This document shows, one piece after another, positions 48,599 to 60,420 of a stretch of DNA of 64,000 nt. The stretch covers positions 59,259,333 through 59,323,332 of the forward strand of contig CM067370.1 in assembly GCA_034401795.1 (NCBI GenBank), written 5' to 3'. Numbering within the stretch: position 1 is the stretch's first letter; each line of letters begins with the position of its first letter. The translations under genes and the position numbers were made by a program. The notes under the pieces were generated by a model. The model ran no database searches. It saw only the letters and a program-made list of their open reading frames with translations, and had not been told where the DNA came from. This DNA is from Chaetoderma sp. LZ-2023a (lineage: Eukaryota > Mollusca > Caudofoveata > Chaetodermatida > Chaetodermatidae).

Positions 48599-49413
48599 GT
48601 ACATGCACTACAGAATCTGACTATAAACACTTATTGATAATATGAAAATAGGCGTTGCCTATAAGCGAACGCCCACACCATTTATTGCTTAAATAAATAG
48701 GACGAATTGGTATAGGGTCGAAATGTCCTAAACACATATGCCCATGTATAGTACATTTGAAGCAAATTTTTCATCACGTTTGGAGGGCATTCTGGTAAAT
48801 CCAGTCCACGATATTCACACCAATGCATTTGCCCATTGTCAGTAATATTCGCCAGCATTGTTGCATCTTTTACCGGGGCCTACACCATTAAATAGTTGCG
48901 TTAGTCCAATGACATTATAAAATTTGTACCGACGTATCGCGGTGCTCCTTGCTATTTGGGGATATACAAACAAGTTCATAGTAACTATGACATCATAATG
49001 AAATATCGTCTGCTAGCATTTTTAAATCGCGTGTATCCAGACAAAAGCTATATCATAAGCCGAAAACGGAAGCAAAAAAAAAGCTCCTGATCGGAAACGA
49101 AGCTTTCTCAGTCGCATGGTATATATATTTTAGCCTGGTTCCCTGTCTCATTTTCTGTTGATTTTTCCTCATTACACGTACATACATGTTATCTATATAC
49201 GCTCACTTCGTTCGCTATAAACATAACATTTTGAGGTGAATGCCATTAGGGCATGCTGGCATGCTAATAATTAAAACTGAGTGCCCTCATTAAAATTAGG
49301 ATGCCTAAGACGGCAGGTGACCGACGAGATATGCATGCCCTTGGCATTTTTTGCGTGCATTTGCATGACGGAATGCGCTACGTTACACCACTGATGCTTT
49401 AGTTAATTTATTT
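48599..49413. other. Nothing recognised
   Basis: AT-rich DNA upstream of the piwi coding start. No exon, promoter or repeat end could be named. Confidence 0.35.
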
Positions 49414-50160
49414 CAACATTCTACATCATAAACATGGATCATACAGAAACTAAAACTGAGAGAACAAAGACCCTGTGTAACAGGCTGCAAGTTTAAGAAA
49501 AGGTATAGGAGCAACTGAGACTGTACTGAAACCAACAGCGAGAATATCAAACACAACATTCTACATCATAAACATAGATCATACAGAAACTAAAACTGAG
49601 AGACAACAGCGAGAACAAAGACCCTGTGTAACAGGCTGCAAGTTTAAGAAAAGGTATAGGAGCAATTGAGACTGTACTGAAACCAACAGCGAGAATATCT
49701 AACACAACATTCTACATCATAAACATAGATCATACAGAAACTAAAACTGAGAGACAACAGCGAGAACAAAGACCCTGTGTAACAGGCTGCAAGTTTAAGA
49801 AAAGGTATAGGAGCAACTGAGACTGTACTGAAACCAACAGCGAGAATATCTAACACAACATTCTACATCATAAACATAGATCATACAGAAACTAAAACTG
49901 AGAGACAACAGCGAGAACAAAGACCCTGTGTAACAGGCTGCAAGTTTAAGAAAAGGTATAGGAGCAACTGAGACTGTACTGAAACCAACAGCGAGAATAT
50001 CTAACACAACATTCTACATCATAAACATAGATCATACAGAAACTAAAACTGAGAGACAACAGCGAGAACAAAGACCCTGTGTAACAGGCTGCAAGTTTAA
50101 GAAAAGGTATAGGAGCAACTGAGACTGTACTGAAACCAACAGCGAGAATATCTAACACAG
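49414..50160. repeat. Minisatellite, five copies of a 151-base unit
   Basis: Units start with CAACATTCTACATCATAAAC at 49414, 49554, 49705, 49856 and 50007. The last four are almost identical; the first lacks 11 bases (ACAACAGCGAG region). The minus-strand frames across it repeat the same peptide with period 151 and are not genes. It lies about 100 bases left of element X copy 2. Confidence 0.95.
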
Positions 50161-50257
50161 CACGCATGACTAAAGAAAACGCTCCAAAATAAGACAGAAA
50201 GTTACGAGATACAGGCATAACCAAAAGTTGGGAAAGACGAAGGAAGATGAAGATGCG

Positions 50258-51548
50258 GGGAATATTTTGTTGGAAAAAAATTGCATAGCAGTAACTGCTA
50301 AACAAATCGAATAATGCATAGCAGTTCATAGCAAACAAACTGTGTTGAAACTGGTTGGTGTTCCAACGGGGACGAAGGACTACCAGACTTGGCAAATCAG
50401 TAGTCCATCTAAAAAATTAGTAGTCCATAAGGCGTGTAATATGCGACACGTAGTTTACACAAATTGCACAAATCTGACATGAACAGACGGTTGAATAATT
50501 AATATTGGACTTCTGAGAATGTTATTGAGGATAGTGTATCAGTTTTCAGGTCTACAGTAGCCAGTATTGTTATTTGTCAGTATAACATATGTCAGATACA
50601 GAATATGCATGTACTGGCTCTGGCCAAGGTCAGGGAGTATAGCAAGCCTAAAATAATACGCATTGGCAGATTTGGCAATTACATTGATTGGAACCTTAAG
50701 CAGCACCATATCCCAGTCAAATTATTTTCAAAAAAATCAATAATGTAACTCCCATGAATACCGTGATTTCATTGACTAGTGTTAACATATATTTTGTAAT
50801 TTACCAAAGTGCTTAACAGGAAGCTGTTGCAGGCTATGGCACCTGTGAGCAACAGCCCACAGCCTCAACACACACCCACCCCCCCATTAAACACACCCAA
50901 CCTTCCCTCCCTTAAAAACATATTCAACAGCTTATTAAGATGAAATTGAGTTTCTGCGATACTATGACTTCAGTTGAGTTAACAATTTTTTTTTTTAAAT
51001 TACTAATGGTTGTTTTCTCTGGCTTAAATAGTGAATGATAAAGTTTTACTGTGATCAGCGTGTATCAATCGGTCCACCGTGTTACTAGTTTTACTAGGAA
51101 TACTACGAATGCTATATATATATACTACGTCATTCTTAAAATTACTGCGTAAAACATTGTTTATTTTCTTTACCATCTGTAGTTTCCTTGCGATTCATTG
51201 GTTGCTTTCTATATAGATATATTTATTAACCAATAATCTTGCGAGAAAGTATGTTCCCGACTTTGGAGAAGAGTACTCAAGAACACTCGCGCATGCGTCG
51301 ATCTTGCCGACATGCCATTCTAAATCTTCGCTAGCTTTTAGAATTTTGATCTATAGAGCGCTTACTGAACTCGCGTCACCAGTGGTCATTTGTCCCATAG
51401 TGAAGGAAGGTATGAAGATACGCGCTCTATAGCTATATATGTCTATGGACTATATCGGAAATCAGTCTCCAATGCATGCGCATCTCGCTCCCTTACTAAA
51501 TTTTACAAGGGTTTTGCAACTTTTAGCGACTTTTTATCAAAAATATTT
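50258..51548 (-). mobile_element. Element X, copy 2
   Basis: Reverse complement of 3959-5621 for most of its length, from GGGAATATTTTGTTGG to GCGACTTTTTATCAAAAATA. It lacks the insertion at 4179-4574 of copy 1. It also differs from it near 50375-50580, and a run of CCACCCCCCCA occurs near 50874-50885. Confidence 0.65.
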
Positions 51549-51609
51549 CAAAATTAAGTGAATTGACTGAATTTTACATCAAAATTATGTATCGCTGCAA
51601 ATAGCTATG

Positions 51610-52388
51610 CAAAGTTGTGAATGTGTAGCAACAGGTACTCATTTGCATCGCATTTTGCGATGCGATACCGCTCAAAATATTCCCCGAGATGTCAATAAAC
51701 TGAGAGCACAAGTAGCATACAAGAGAAAACAAATCAAGGGAAAATTTGAGGAGTAAGGAAAACCATGCATTAAAACCAAAGAGCGGTCCAGCGATAGCGA
51801 CTGAAAGCAGCGATGTCAAGCAGTAGTACTCAAGATAAAGTCACGAGTACAACAAAATTACCTATATTTATGCCTGATACAATGAAAAGCCCATTTATTT
51901 CTGCTCCAACAGAGAAACACCCTCCACGTAAAGTGAAACAATCTCTTCCTGTGACACAAAGAATGTGAAGGGTGATAAAATAGCTTGCTAACTCTTAATC
52001 ACGTAAAAATATTCTGCAAGAAAAAGGGAGTACTCAACATCGAGACGAGAAAGAAACTAAAGATGGAGTAAGCTGTAATTTAGAACCACCGGAGAAAGAC
52101 CATAATGAGGTCAAACCTACAGGTGGAATAAACAGGCAACAGAGGAGGGCTTATTTAGGCCTCAAGAAGATTGCATGGTCAGCTAAGTTGAAAAGCAAGC
52201 TCACAAATATTATGTTTAGGCGAACAAACTTTCATGAAGTGGTGCTACTCCAGAGAAAGGATAGAACCCAAGCCGATGTAAAACATGTAAGGAAATTCTA
52301 TTCGAGTCCAGGAGTCGGTAAACAGGTAACAGAAAAGAAAGCTGTCGAAAAATTGAGAGATTGTCAATGTTCTCAAAGGCATAAATAA
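51610..52388 (+). pseudogene. Decayed coding region, not identified
   Basis: Three plus-strand segments look protein-like. The first is SCECVATGTHLHRILRCDTA, running to a TAA after KRKQIKGKFEE (about 51613-51758). The second is an ATG-led 51-codon frame at 51813-51968 (MSSSSTQDKVTSTTKLPIFM). The third is open from 51999 to 52388 (about 128 codons), Lys/Arg-rich with QQRRAYLGLKKIAWSAKLKS and VRKFYSSPGVGKQVTEKKAV. The last phrase vaguely recalls the 'FYxxxxxSR' region of the transposase at 25.4 kb. It is probably a transposon protein remnant. No family is assigned. Confidence 0.35.
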
Positions 52389-52659
52389 CATGGTCAATTT
52401 TTGGCCAGGAGGCCAATAAAAAAACCGGTTTGGTTTCCTGTAAACCTCAGCGGTGAAATTTTCTTTCCCTACCCAGCACAAATGTTAAAAACATAAATAC
52501 ATTTGTCAAACTATACAAATTACAACGCTTTAATGCCATTTGTATGCAATGTGAATCCCTTTTGTCACGAAAGCCAAAATTGACAATTACAACCATATTT
52601 AATGAACATCTAGTCAAATATCTGAAAAACAAATATTTATGACCTTTTTAAACAAGAGC

Positions 52660-53590
52660 CATCAGAAGAGGGCATATCCCCCCGGAACCAAACATTTCAG
52701 ATAAACATACATCGTAGCTAAACTGTAGTTGTGTAGACATCTTGAAATGATTGCCAGAGATGGACGGACCGACAGACTGACACACATACATTCTATACAG
52801 ACGCATGGATGTACAGGTGGTAATGAGAATCCTTACTAAGTTTCAGTAGAATCACAGCTCAATTGTAGTTGTGTTGACAAGAAATGATTGGTACTGCAGT
52901 TTATGTATCGGTTTAAAGGTATTTAAAGGGAGATAACGCTGTAATGCATACTTTTCTGGGCGCGAAAAAAAGCACATGCACATCTTCGGATGGTAATGAC
53001 TACATTTACCATGCTTCAAAAGAATTGTAACTAAACTGTAGGAGTTGCATTGACAAGGATGGACCAACAGACAAACACACATTTTGGACAGATGGATGGA
53101 TGTACAAGTATACATGATAACACTCACCAAGTTTCAAAAGAATCGCAGCTAAACTGTAGGAGTTGCGTTGACAAATGATTGGCAATGCAGTTTCTGTATC
53201 GGCTTTAAGATATTTAAAGGATGATAACTCTGTAATGAATAATTTTTTGGCCGCGAAAAAAACACATGCACATCTGCACATGATACTGATGTGCACAAAA
53301 TTTAAAGTTAATCAATTGAGACCTATAGGAGTTGCGTTGACAAGAAATGATTGTCAGAGATGGATGGACTGACAGATGGACATACATACATTTTGGATAG
53401 ACGGATGGATGTACAGGTATACGAATAACACATGATACTGATGTGCACAAAATTTAAAGTTGAAACATTGAGACCGCTAGTAGTTGCGTTGACAACAAAT
53501 GATTGTCATAGATGGATGGATTGACAGACGGACATACATACATTTTGGACACACGGATGGACATACAGGGTCTTCAAGACCGGGGTGATA
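52660..53590 (+). repeat. Diverged tandem repeat, period near 300 bases
   Basis: Blocks starting AGTTG(T/C)GTTGACAA and containing GCAGTTT(A/C)TGTATCGG, TTTAAAGG, CGCGAAAAAA and CACATGCACATCT recur at about 52865 and 53160. Shortened versions lie at 53330 and 53485. GATGGATGGACTGACAGA-type phrases separate them. Several short frames arise from it and none looks real. Confidence 0.65.
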
Positions 53591-53807
53591 AACAATTAAT
53601 AATTGAAAAATCTTTCCTCCCTACACGGTTTGTAGGAAATAAAATCTTTTTTATGGATGGCCTGACGGTTAACTTAAAGATGCATATAGGCCATATGATA
53701 TCTTCAACAGTCTTTCCCTAATACAAGATTGGATTGTAGTGTACATCAAGGGTGTCGATGACAAAAATTGGTTCAATCATACATACATAACAATTAAGAG
53801 AGAAAAC

Positions 53808-53985
53808 TTAAACCTTTCCAGGCCGAGGCTATTTTTGAAAATTTAGCATTGGAATGACTGGCTCAATATCCGAGCAAGTCATTCCAGTGGTAAAATTTTC
53901 AAAAACATTCTCCGCCTGGTCCGCAAATAGACATTCTCAAGAAAATTCAAATTTTCTTGAACACATCTGAGTGTTAAAGAGTTAA
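53808..53985. mobile_element. P3 palindrome with TTAA at both edges
   Basis: TTAA at 53808-53811 and 53982-53985 frame a hairpin with AGCATTGGAATGACTGGCTC and GAGCAAGTCATTCCAGTGGT at the centre and CTATTTTTGAAAATTT / AAATTTTCAAAAACATT arms. The outermost bases pair poorly. Confidence 0.6.
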
Positions 53986-54271
53986 TAGTTACTATGTGAT
54001 TCATCAGTTTACGCTGTGATGAATATTGCTTAGTGTACGAAACCCCTAGCTAACATCCCTTTACATAATATCATATAACTCCACTCAAATATCCTGTTGT
54101 GCACCAATATTTCATATGAAACACCATGAGATATTGGGAATCACTATTAGGTTTTCTACCCTCTACCATGACACAAATTTTACCACCTAGTCCATAGCCG
54201 ACCCCTTGTTTTGGACCGTGATTGTGATATAGCCGAAAACACACCGGTTTGCTTCAGCGCTGGGGTCAAAT
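53986..54271. other. Short spacer, nothing recognised
   Basis: AT-rich, no motif. The P1 element that follows starts at TACAAGAGGCC. Confidence 0.3.
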
Positions 54272-57200
54272 ACAAGAGGCCCAATGGGCCTGTATTGCTC
54301 ACCTGGAACATTGGCATTTCAACTAATCTTACTTAAGTTTTACATCCATCAGTTTCACTTCCAATGACTTTCAGTCAAATGATTGTTTTCGAGATATTGA
54401 CAACAATCTCTGGACTGTTTTTTTTTTTGCATTAGTGATTTTGAACAACGTTTAAGTGAAAATAGATGATATCAGTACTAACAACAGCTGGTTTCTTAAC
54501 TGTCTCACTGCTGCAAGCCAGTGCAGCCAATAATTTCAATTTTCAAAAGGTCTTGACTTGTTGAATATCTTGAAAACAATTCGACTGAAAGTTGTTGGCG
54601 CCTTAGCCACCAACAACTTTCAGTCCAATTGTTTTCAAAATATTATCAGGTTCAGAGATATAACCTTTGGAATATGTCGTCTGCAAAAACTTAGTCAGAC
54701 GGTTACTAGAGGTTTAAATACGATTTGAAGAAAATGGTCTCTAAAGGCCGGTAAGTGGTCTTTATAGCAGGTTATTTCCCACCACCACACAATCCATTTA
54801 ACAACTACACATCTGGCTGAATCACGGAGTTAGCAGCAGGGGTAGGGTGAGCTGGAGTCGATTTAGAAAATAATTTGACTGAAAGTCATTGCTGCCTTAG
54901 GCAGCAACAACTTTAATTGCTGCCTAAGGCAGCACAAAACTTTCAATCAAATACATTTCAAACATTTTTAAGAGCATAGATGTCAGTTGGTTGATGCCGG
55001 CCATGTTTTTTAACGTACAAACTTCCTTTGAACAAATTTGAATGGCCCTTGGTCCATAAGCATAGTTACTTAATTTCAGCGCTATCCCTTCAGCGGTTCG
55101 GGAGTTGTTTTCGCGAAAACTACGTCATCCAAGATGGCCGCCAAGCAAATAGGCCAATCAGGTTGCCTTGAATAAACTTGGGTCTAACGTTGCATAGATG
55201 TGTTACGAGTTTTGAATCAATTCCTCCAGCGGTTTCGGAGATATTTTAGTGTCTAAAAATCGGCCATTTTGGCTGGCGGCCATCCTGGATTCTGACCGAT
55301 CCGCTTCGTTTGAACAATCTTAGATCTCTATGCCCTATGAATGCTTCTTCCCAAATATAATTGAAATTGGCACAGTGGTTCTTGAGAAGTCGTTTAAAGA
55401 ATTCCACATTGCTTTACTATGGGAGCCTAAGGCGGGAAAACAAACCAAGATGGAAAACAAACCAAGATGGCAGTCAAACCGTTTAGCCAACAGTCTCGAA
55501 AGTGTCATATTTGAACTCACCACCCTGATAAGCATATATATAGCAATTTTCGCCATTAAAATACATCAAATACAAAAAAACAATATGATCAAAAAATGCT
55601 AAATTTTGATTGGTTGGTGTCGGCCATGTTTTTTAACATACGAAACACCTTTGAACAAATTTGAATGGTCCTTGGTCCCTAAGCATACTTAATAAATTTC
55701 AGCTCTATCCCTTCAGAGGTTTGGGAGAAGTCGTTTTCGGGAAAACCACGTCATTCAAGATGGCCGCCAAGCAAATAGGCCAATAAGGTTGGCTTGAATA
55801 AACTTGGGTCTAACGTTGCCATAGATGATGTGGTATGAGTATTGAATCAATTCCTCTTGTAGTTTCGGAGAAGATTTTTTAAAGTGTCTTAAAAATCTGC
55901 CATTTTGGCTGGCGGCCATCTTAGATTTTGACTGATCCACTTCGTTTGAACAAACTTAGATCTCTATGCCCATGAATACTTCCTCCCAAATATAATTGAA
56001 ATCGGCCCAGTGGTTATTGACAAGAAGTCGTTTAAAGAATTCCCCATTGCTTTACTATCGGCCCATTGCTTTACTATGGGAGACTATGGCGGGAAAACAA
56101 AAACCAAGATGGCAGGAAAACCGTTTATCCGACAGTCTCGAAAGTGGGATATTTGAACTGGCCACACTGATAAGCATGTATATATAGATATATCAATTTT
56201 CGCCATCAAAATACATCAAATACAAAAAAGCCAATATGACCAAGAAATGCAAAATTTGATTGGTTGATGGCGGCCATATTTTTTAACGAGCAAACTTCCC
56301 TTGAACAAACTTAGGCCATTGGTCCCTAAGCATATTTACACAATTTCAGCTCTATCCCTTGAACAGCGGTTCGGGAGAAGTCGTTTTCGCGAAAACTAGG
56401 TCATCCAAGATGGTCGCCAAGCAAATCGGCCAATCAGGTTGCCTTGAACAAAGTTGGGTCTACCGTTGCCACAGATGACGTGTTATGAGTCTTGAATCAA
56501 TTCCTCCAGTGGTTTTGGAGATTTTTTAAAGTGTTTCTAAAGATCAGCCATTTTGGCTGGCGCCCATCTTGGATTTTGACCGATCTGCTTCTTTTGAACA
56601 AACTTAGATCTCTATGCCCTATGATTGCTTCCTCCAAAATATAGTTGAAATTGGCCAAGTGGTTCTTGAGAAGAAGTCGTTTAAAGAATTCCCCATTGCT
56701 TTACTATGGGAGCCGATGGCGGTGAAACAAACCAAGATGGTAGCCAAACCGTTTATCCGACAGTCTTGAAAGTGGCATATTTGAACTCGCCACACTGATA
56801 AGCATAGATTAAGCAATTTTCGCCATCAAAATACATCAAATACTAAAAAGCCAATATGACCAAGAAACGCTAAATTTTGATTGGTTGATGGCGGCCATGT
56901 TTTTTAACGTACGAACTGCCCTTGAACAAACTTGAATGGACCTTGGTCCCTAAGCATACTTACAAAATTTCAGCTCTATCCCTTCAGCCGTTCAAGTGAA
57001 TAAGTCGTTTTCGCAAAAACTAGGTCATCCAAGATGGCTGCCAGGCAAATCGTCCAATCAGGTTGCCTTGAACAAACTTGGGTCTACCGTTGCACTAGAT
57101 GATGTGTTATGAGTTTTGAATCAATTCCTCCAGCGGTTTCGGAGAAGATTTTTTAGTGTTTCTAAAAATTGGCTATTTTGTCCGGCGACCATCTTGGATT

Positions 57201-57382
57201 TTGGCCAATCGGGTTCGTTTGAACAAACTTGAATCTCTATGCCCTAGGGATGCTTCCTGCCAAATATAATTGAAATCGGCCCAGTGGTTCTTGAGAACAA
57301 GTAGTTTAAAGAAAAAGTTGACGGACGAACCGATGGTCGCCACGGCATAAGCTCACTTGGCCTTTCAGGCCAGGTGAGCTAA
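54272..57382 (+). mobile_element. P1 element, long complete copy (about 3.1 kb)
   Basis: Left end ACAAGAGGCCCAATGGGCCT then TGCTCACCTGG; right end CTCACTTGGCCTTTCAGGCC-AGGTGAGCTAA. The first 0.7 kb matches 881-1560. The rest is four tandem units of about 620-660 bases, each with GCGGCCATGTTTTTTAAC, CATCCAAGATGGCCGCCAAG and ATTGAAATCGGCCCAGTGG. Unit number explains why P1 copies differ in length. No transposase frame. Confidence 0.85.
54571..54645. repeat. P2 palindrome inside P1
   Basis: Same position and sequence as at 1145-1229: TTGAAAACAATTCGACTGAA...CAGTCCAATTGTTTTCAA around TTGGCGCCTTAGCCACC. Confidence 0.65.
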
Positions 57383-58394
57383 TAACCATTTTCATTCTGA
57401 ATCTGCACAAACATGATTTCAAGACATTGGCATATTAAGAAACTTGCATATTATTTCGGAAATGATTTGCCTGAAATTTGTTGCCGCCTCAAGCAGAAAC
57501 AACTTTCACTTTGATTATTTTCAAAATAGTCATCAGGATTTTCTGATTTTGTCAGATTAAAATACTGTCAACACATATACAGAATGAAAGTGGTTAATTA
57601 TATTTATTTCATAGAATTGCATAAATCCTGTGTTCACAAATACTATTAGTAAAAGCCAATTTTAGACATGTTCTGAACTTATTTCGAACATGTCTCTTCA
57701 CTACCTTCCTGTTTACTTTAACTACCACTAGCTATAAAATGTAAATGAATTTGTATATTTGACACATAGAGTGAGTGAGAGAAACAGTGAGAGTCAGAGC
57801 TAGAGATAGAGAGATAGATAGATAGTAGACAGTTTAAGCCAGAATAGTAGATAGATATAGCGTTCTTAGTTTGTATAGAAATTTTGTATCAACATCAGTT
57901 TGTGTACAGAGACAATTAAAATTATTAAAAGTTGAAGTCATTTATTATTTGAAGAACCATCTTGTTGAAGTGTCTTCACCCATTCTCCTCCCCCTCCTCC
58001 CCCTCCTCCCCCCCCCCCCCCCCCGTTTCGAGATAGGTGGAAATTAGCTTCGCTACAGAATAATGAAAGTAGAGATTATATAGAGCAGACAATTATACAG
58101 TGCCAGTGCGTGTTAACTGTTCTCCATAATAGTCAGTTTGAGTAAAAGACAGGGTCCTAAAAGTGTACTAAATCATACAGTGATCGCGTTACACTCTCAG
58201 TTGGTCCAAACTATGCGAAAACTGTCAGATTTGGTACTAGAATAGAACTGAAGGTTGATGCATGGATGCTTTATGGTATAAAAGTCCATTACTGGCTTGA
58301 TTCCATCAGATTTGTAATTACAAGGCTCCATGCATACTATTCAGTTTGTCAGTTCCAATCTATTATCCAGGCTGAGACATTATGCTAAACAGGA
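57383..58394. other. Spacer with P2 palindrome and pyrimidine tract
   Basis: A P2 hairpin lies at 57450-57529 (core TTGCCGCCTCAAGCAG). An AG/GATA-rich stretch spans 57766-57830. CTCCTCCCCCTCC passes into a run of about 15-18 C at 57978-58024. The region 57661-58060 starts TGTTCTGAAC, has TATAAAA at about 57733 and could be a solo LTR, but no matching partner or target duplication was seen. Confidence 0.4.
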
Positions 58395-59959
58395 ACAAGA
58401 GGCTCACATGGAACATTGGCATTTCAACTAATCTTACTTAAGTTTTACATCTATCGGTGTCACTTCCAATGACTTTCAGTCAAATGATTTAGTTTTCGAG
58501 ATATTGACAACAATCTCTGGACTGCTTTTTTTGCATTAGTGATTTTGAACATAGATGATATCAGTGCTAACAACAGCTGGTTTCTTAACTGTCTCACTGC
58601 TGCAAGCCAGTGCAGCCAATAATTTCAATTTTCAAAAGCTCTTGACTTGTTGAATATTTTGAAAACAATTCGACTGAAAGTTGTTGGTGGCTTAGTCACC
58701 AACAACTTTCAGTCCAATTGTTTTCAGAATATTTATCAGGTTCAGTGATATAACCTTTGGAATATGTCATCTGCAAAAACTCAGTCAGACGGTTACTAGA
58801 GGTTTAAATACAATTTGAAGAAAATGGTCTCTAAAGGCAGGTAAGTGGTCTTTATAGCAGGTTATTCCCCAGCACCACACAATCCATTTAACACATGCAC
58901 ATCTGGCTGAATCACAGAGTTAGCAGCAGGGGTAGGGTGAGCTAGAGTTGATTTAGAAAATAATGTGTTCAAATATTTTTAAGCGTATAGATGTCAGAGC
59001 ACATAATACATATCTTAAATATTTCTGCAGTATTGGAAAGGTTAGTCTGTTAATTGGAATTTAGTATCTAGTTTGGCAATAAAATCTGACATGGTGATAA
59101 GACTGGGAACAAACCATTATTTGCCCTATGAAAGTGAGACTGCAAATATTTAAGGAGTGCGATGGCATTTGATGTCCTATCAGTTATTTTCACAACACAG
59201 ATATTAGATGCCGTCATTAACATTGTGACCAAGTTTGGTGTCAATCCATCAAGAAATAACAAAATGAGCCGCCATTGTTGGTGACGGACAAACAGATGGA
59301 TGGATGGCCATACAGAAGACTGATGGGCTTATCGCTATACGACAGCTGACTGACAAGTAAGCGGAGTTAAGAAAACCAATTTCGGCTTCAAAATCCATCA
59401 AATAAAAAGATTGAATATGGCAGCCAAAAACGCTAAAATTTGATTGGTCCACGGCGGCCATGTGTTTTACCTATCAACTTCCCATGAACAAACTTTAATG
59501 GCCCTTAGTCCATAATCATATCCCCAAAATTTCAGCCAGATCCGTTCAGCGGATCTGCAGAATAAGTCGTTTTCACAAAAACTAGGTCATCCAAGATTGC
59601 CGCTGACCCATTTGGCCAATCAAGTTCCTTCGAACAAACTTGGTTCAGCTCTTGCCCTATATGATATTTCGTGAGTTTTGAATCAATCCACCAAGCGGTT
59701 TCGGAGATTTTTAAAGCCATTTCCTAAAATCGGCCAAAATCCAAGATGGTCACCGGCCAAATCGGCCGATGGCCTTTGTTTGAACAAACTTTGATCCCTA
59801 TGCCCTAAGGATACTTCCTCCCAAATATAATTGAAATCGGCCCAGTGGTTATTTAGAAGTCGTTTAAAGGAAAAAGTTGACAGATGGACGGACACCGGAG
59901 AGACGCCGGACGGTCGCCATGGCATAAGCTCACTTGGCCATTCTGGCCAGGTGAGCTAA
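58395..59959 (+). mobile_element. P1 element, twin of 881-2539
   Basis: The left end is shortened: ACAAGAGGCTCACATGG lacks the CCAATGGGCCTGTATCG segment. The interior follows 881-2539 almost line by line, including the P2 hairpin (58650-58733), but the doubled P2 core near 1452-1550 is missing. Right end GGCCATTCTGGCC-AGGTGAGCTAA is intact. Confidence 0.8.
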
Positions 59960-60420
59960 ATTATGACCTAGGCTGGATCTAATTATGACCTACGTAGAAT
60001 TCATTGAACACGTGTCCAGAATTCATTAATGGTCACGTGAAGGTCCAGAAACCTTTATAAAGGGAAAAGCACGCACTCGGGGCATTCTGTTTTTGATCAC
60101 TCTTGGAATCACTTGTCATTCGCGTTATAAGTTTTGGACTTAGAAATAATAAGATTCAGAATTATTTGTTTAAAAGAAATATAAGTCTTTCATGAGGTCT
60201 CGTGCTGGATAATGAATTGTGCTAAAATTCTGGGCATTCCATTTTTGATCATTCTTGGATTCACTTGTCATTCTCGTTATAAGTTTTGGACTTAGAAATA
60301 ATAAGATTCAGAATTATTTGTTTAAAAGAAATATAAGTCTTTCATGAGGTCTCGTGCTGGATAATGAATTGTGCTAAAATTTAAAGATAATATTGATAAG
60401 AATTAAGAAAAAGTGATATA
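59960..60420 (+). repeat. Tandem duplication of 152 bases with TATA-like box upstream
   Basis: Unit one starts GGGCATTCTGTTTTTGATCA at 60080, unit two GGGCATTCCATTTTTGATCA at 60232, nearly identical to about 60381. CTTTATAAAGGG at about 60052-60063, 20 bases upstream of unit one, is a good TATA-like box, and a doubled TAATTATGACCTA precedes it. It may be a promoter region or part of an LTR. No downstream coding region was recognised. Confidence 0.5.

Noticed and set aside
49644-50395. Minus-strand frames repeating the same peptide, up to 149 codons
   Set aside because: Generated by the 151-base minisatellite; the unit is not a multiple of three and frames end in each unit.
51574-51819. Minus-strand 81-codon hydrophobic frame
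   Set aside because: Opposite the decayed plus-strand coding segments; antisense of Lys/Asn-rich codons commonly gives Phe/Leu-rich frames.
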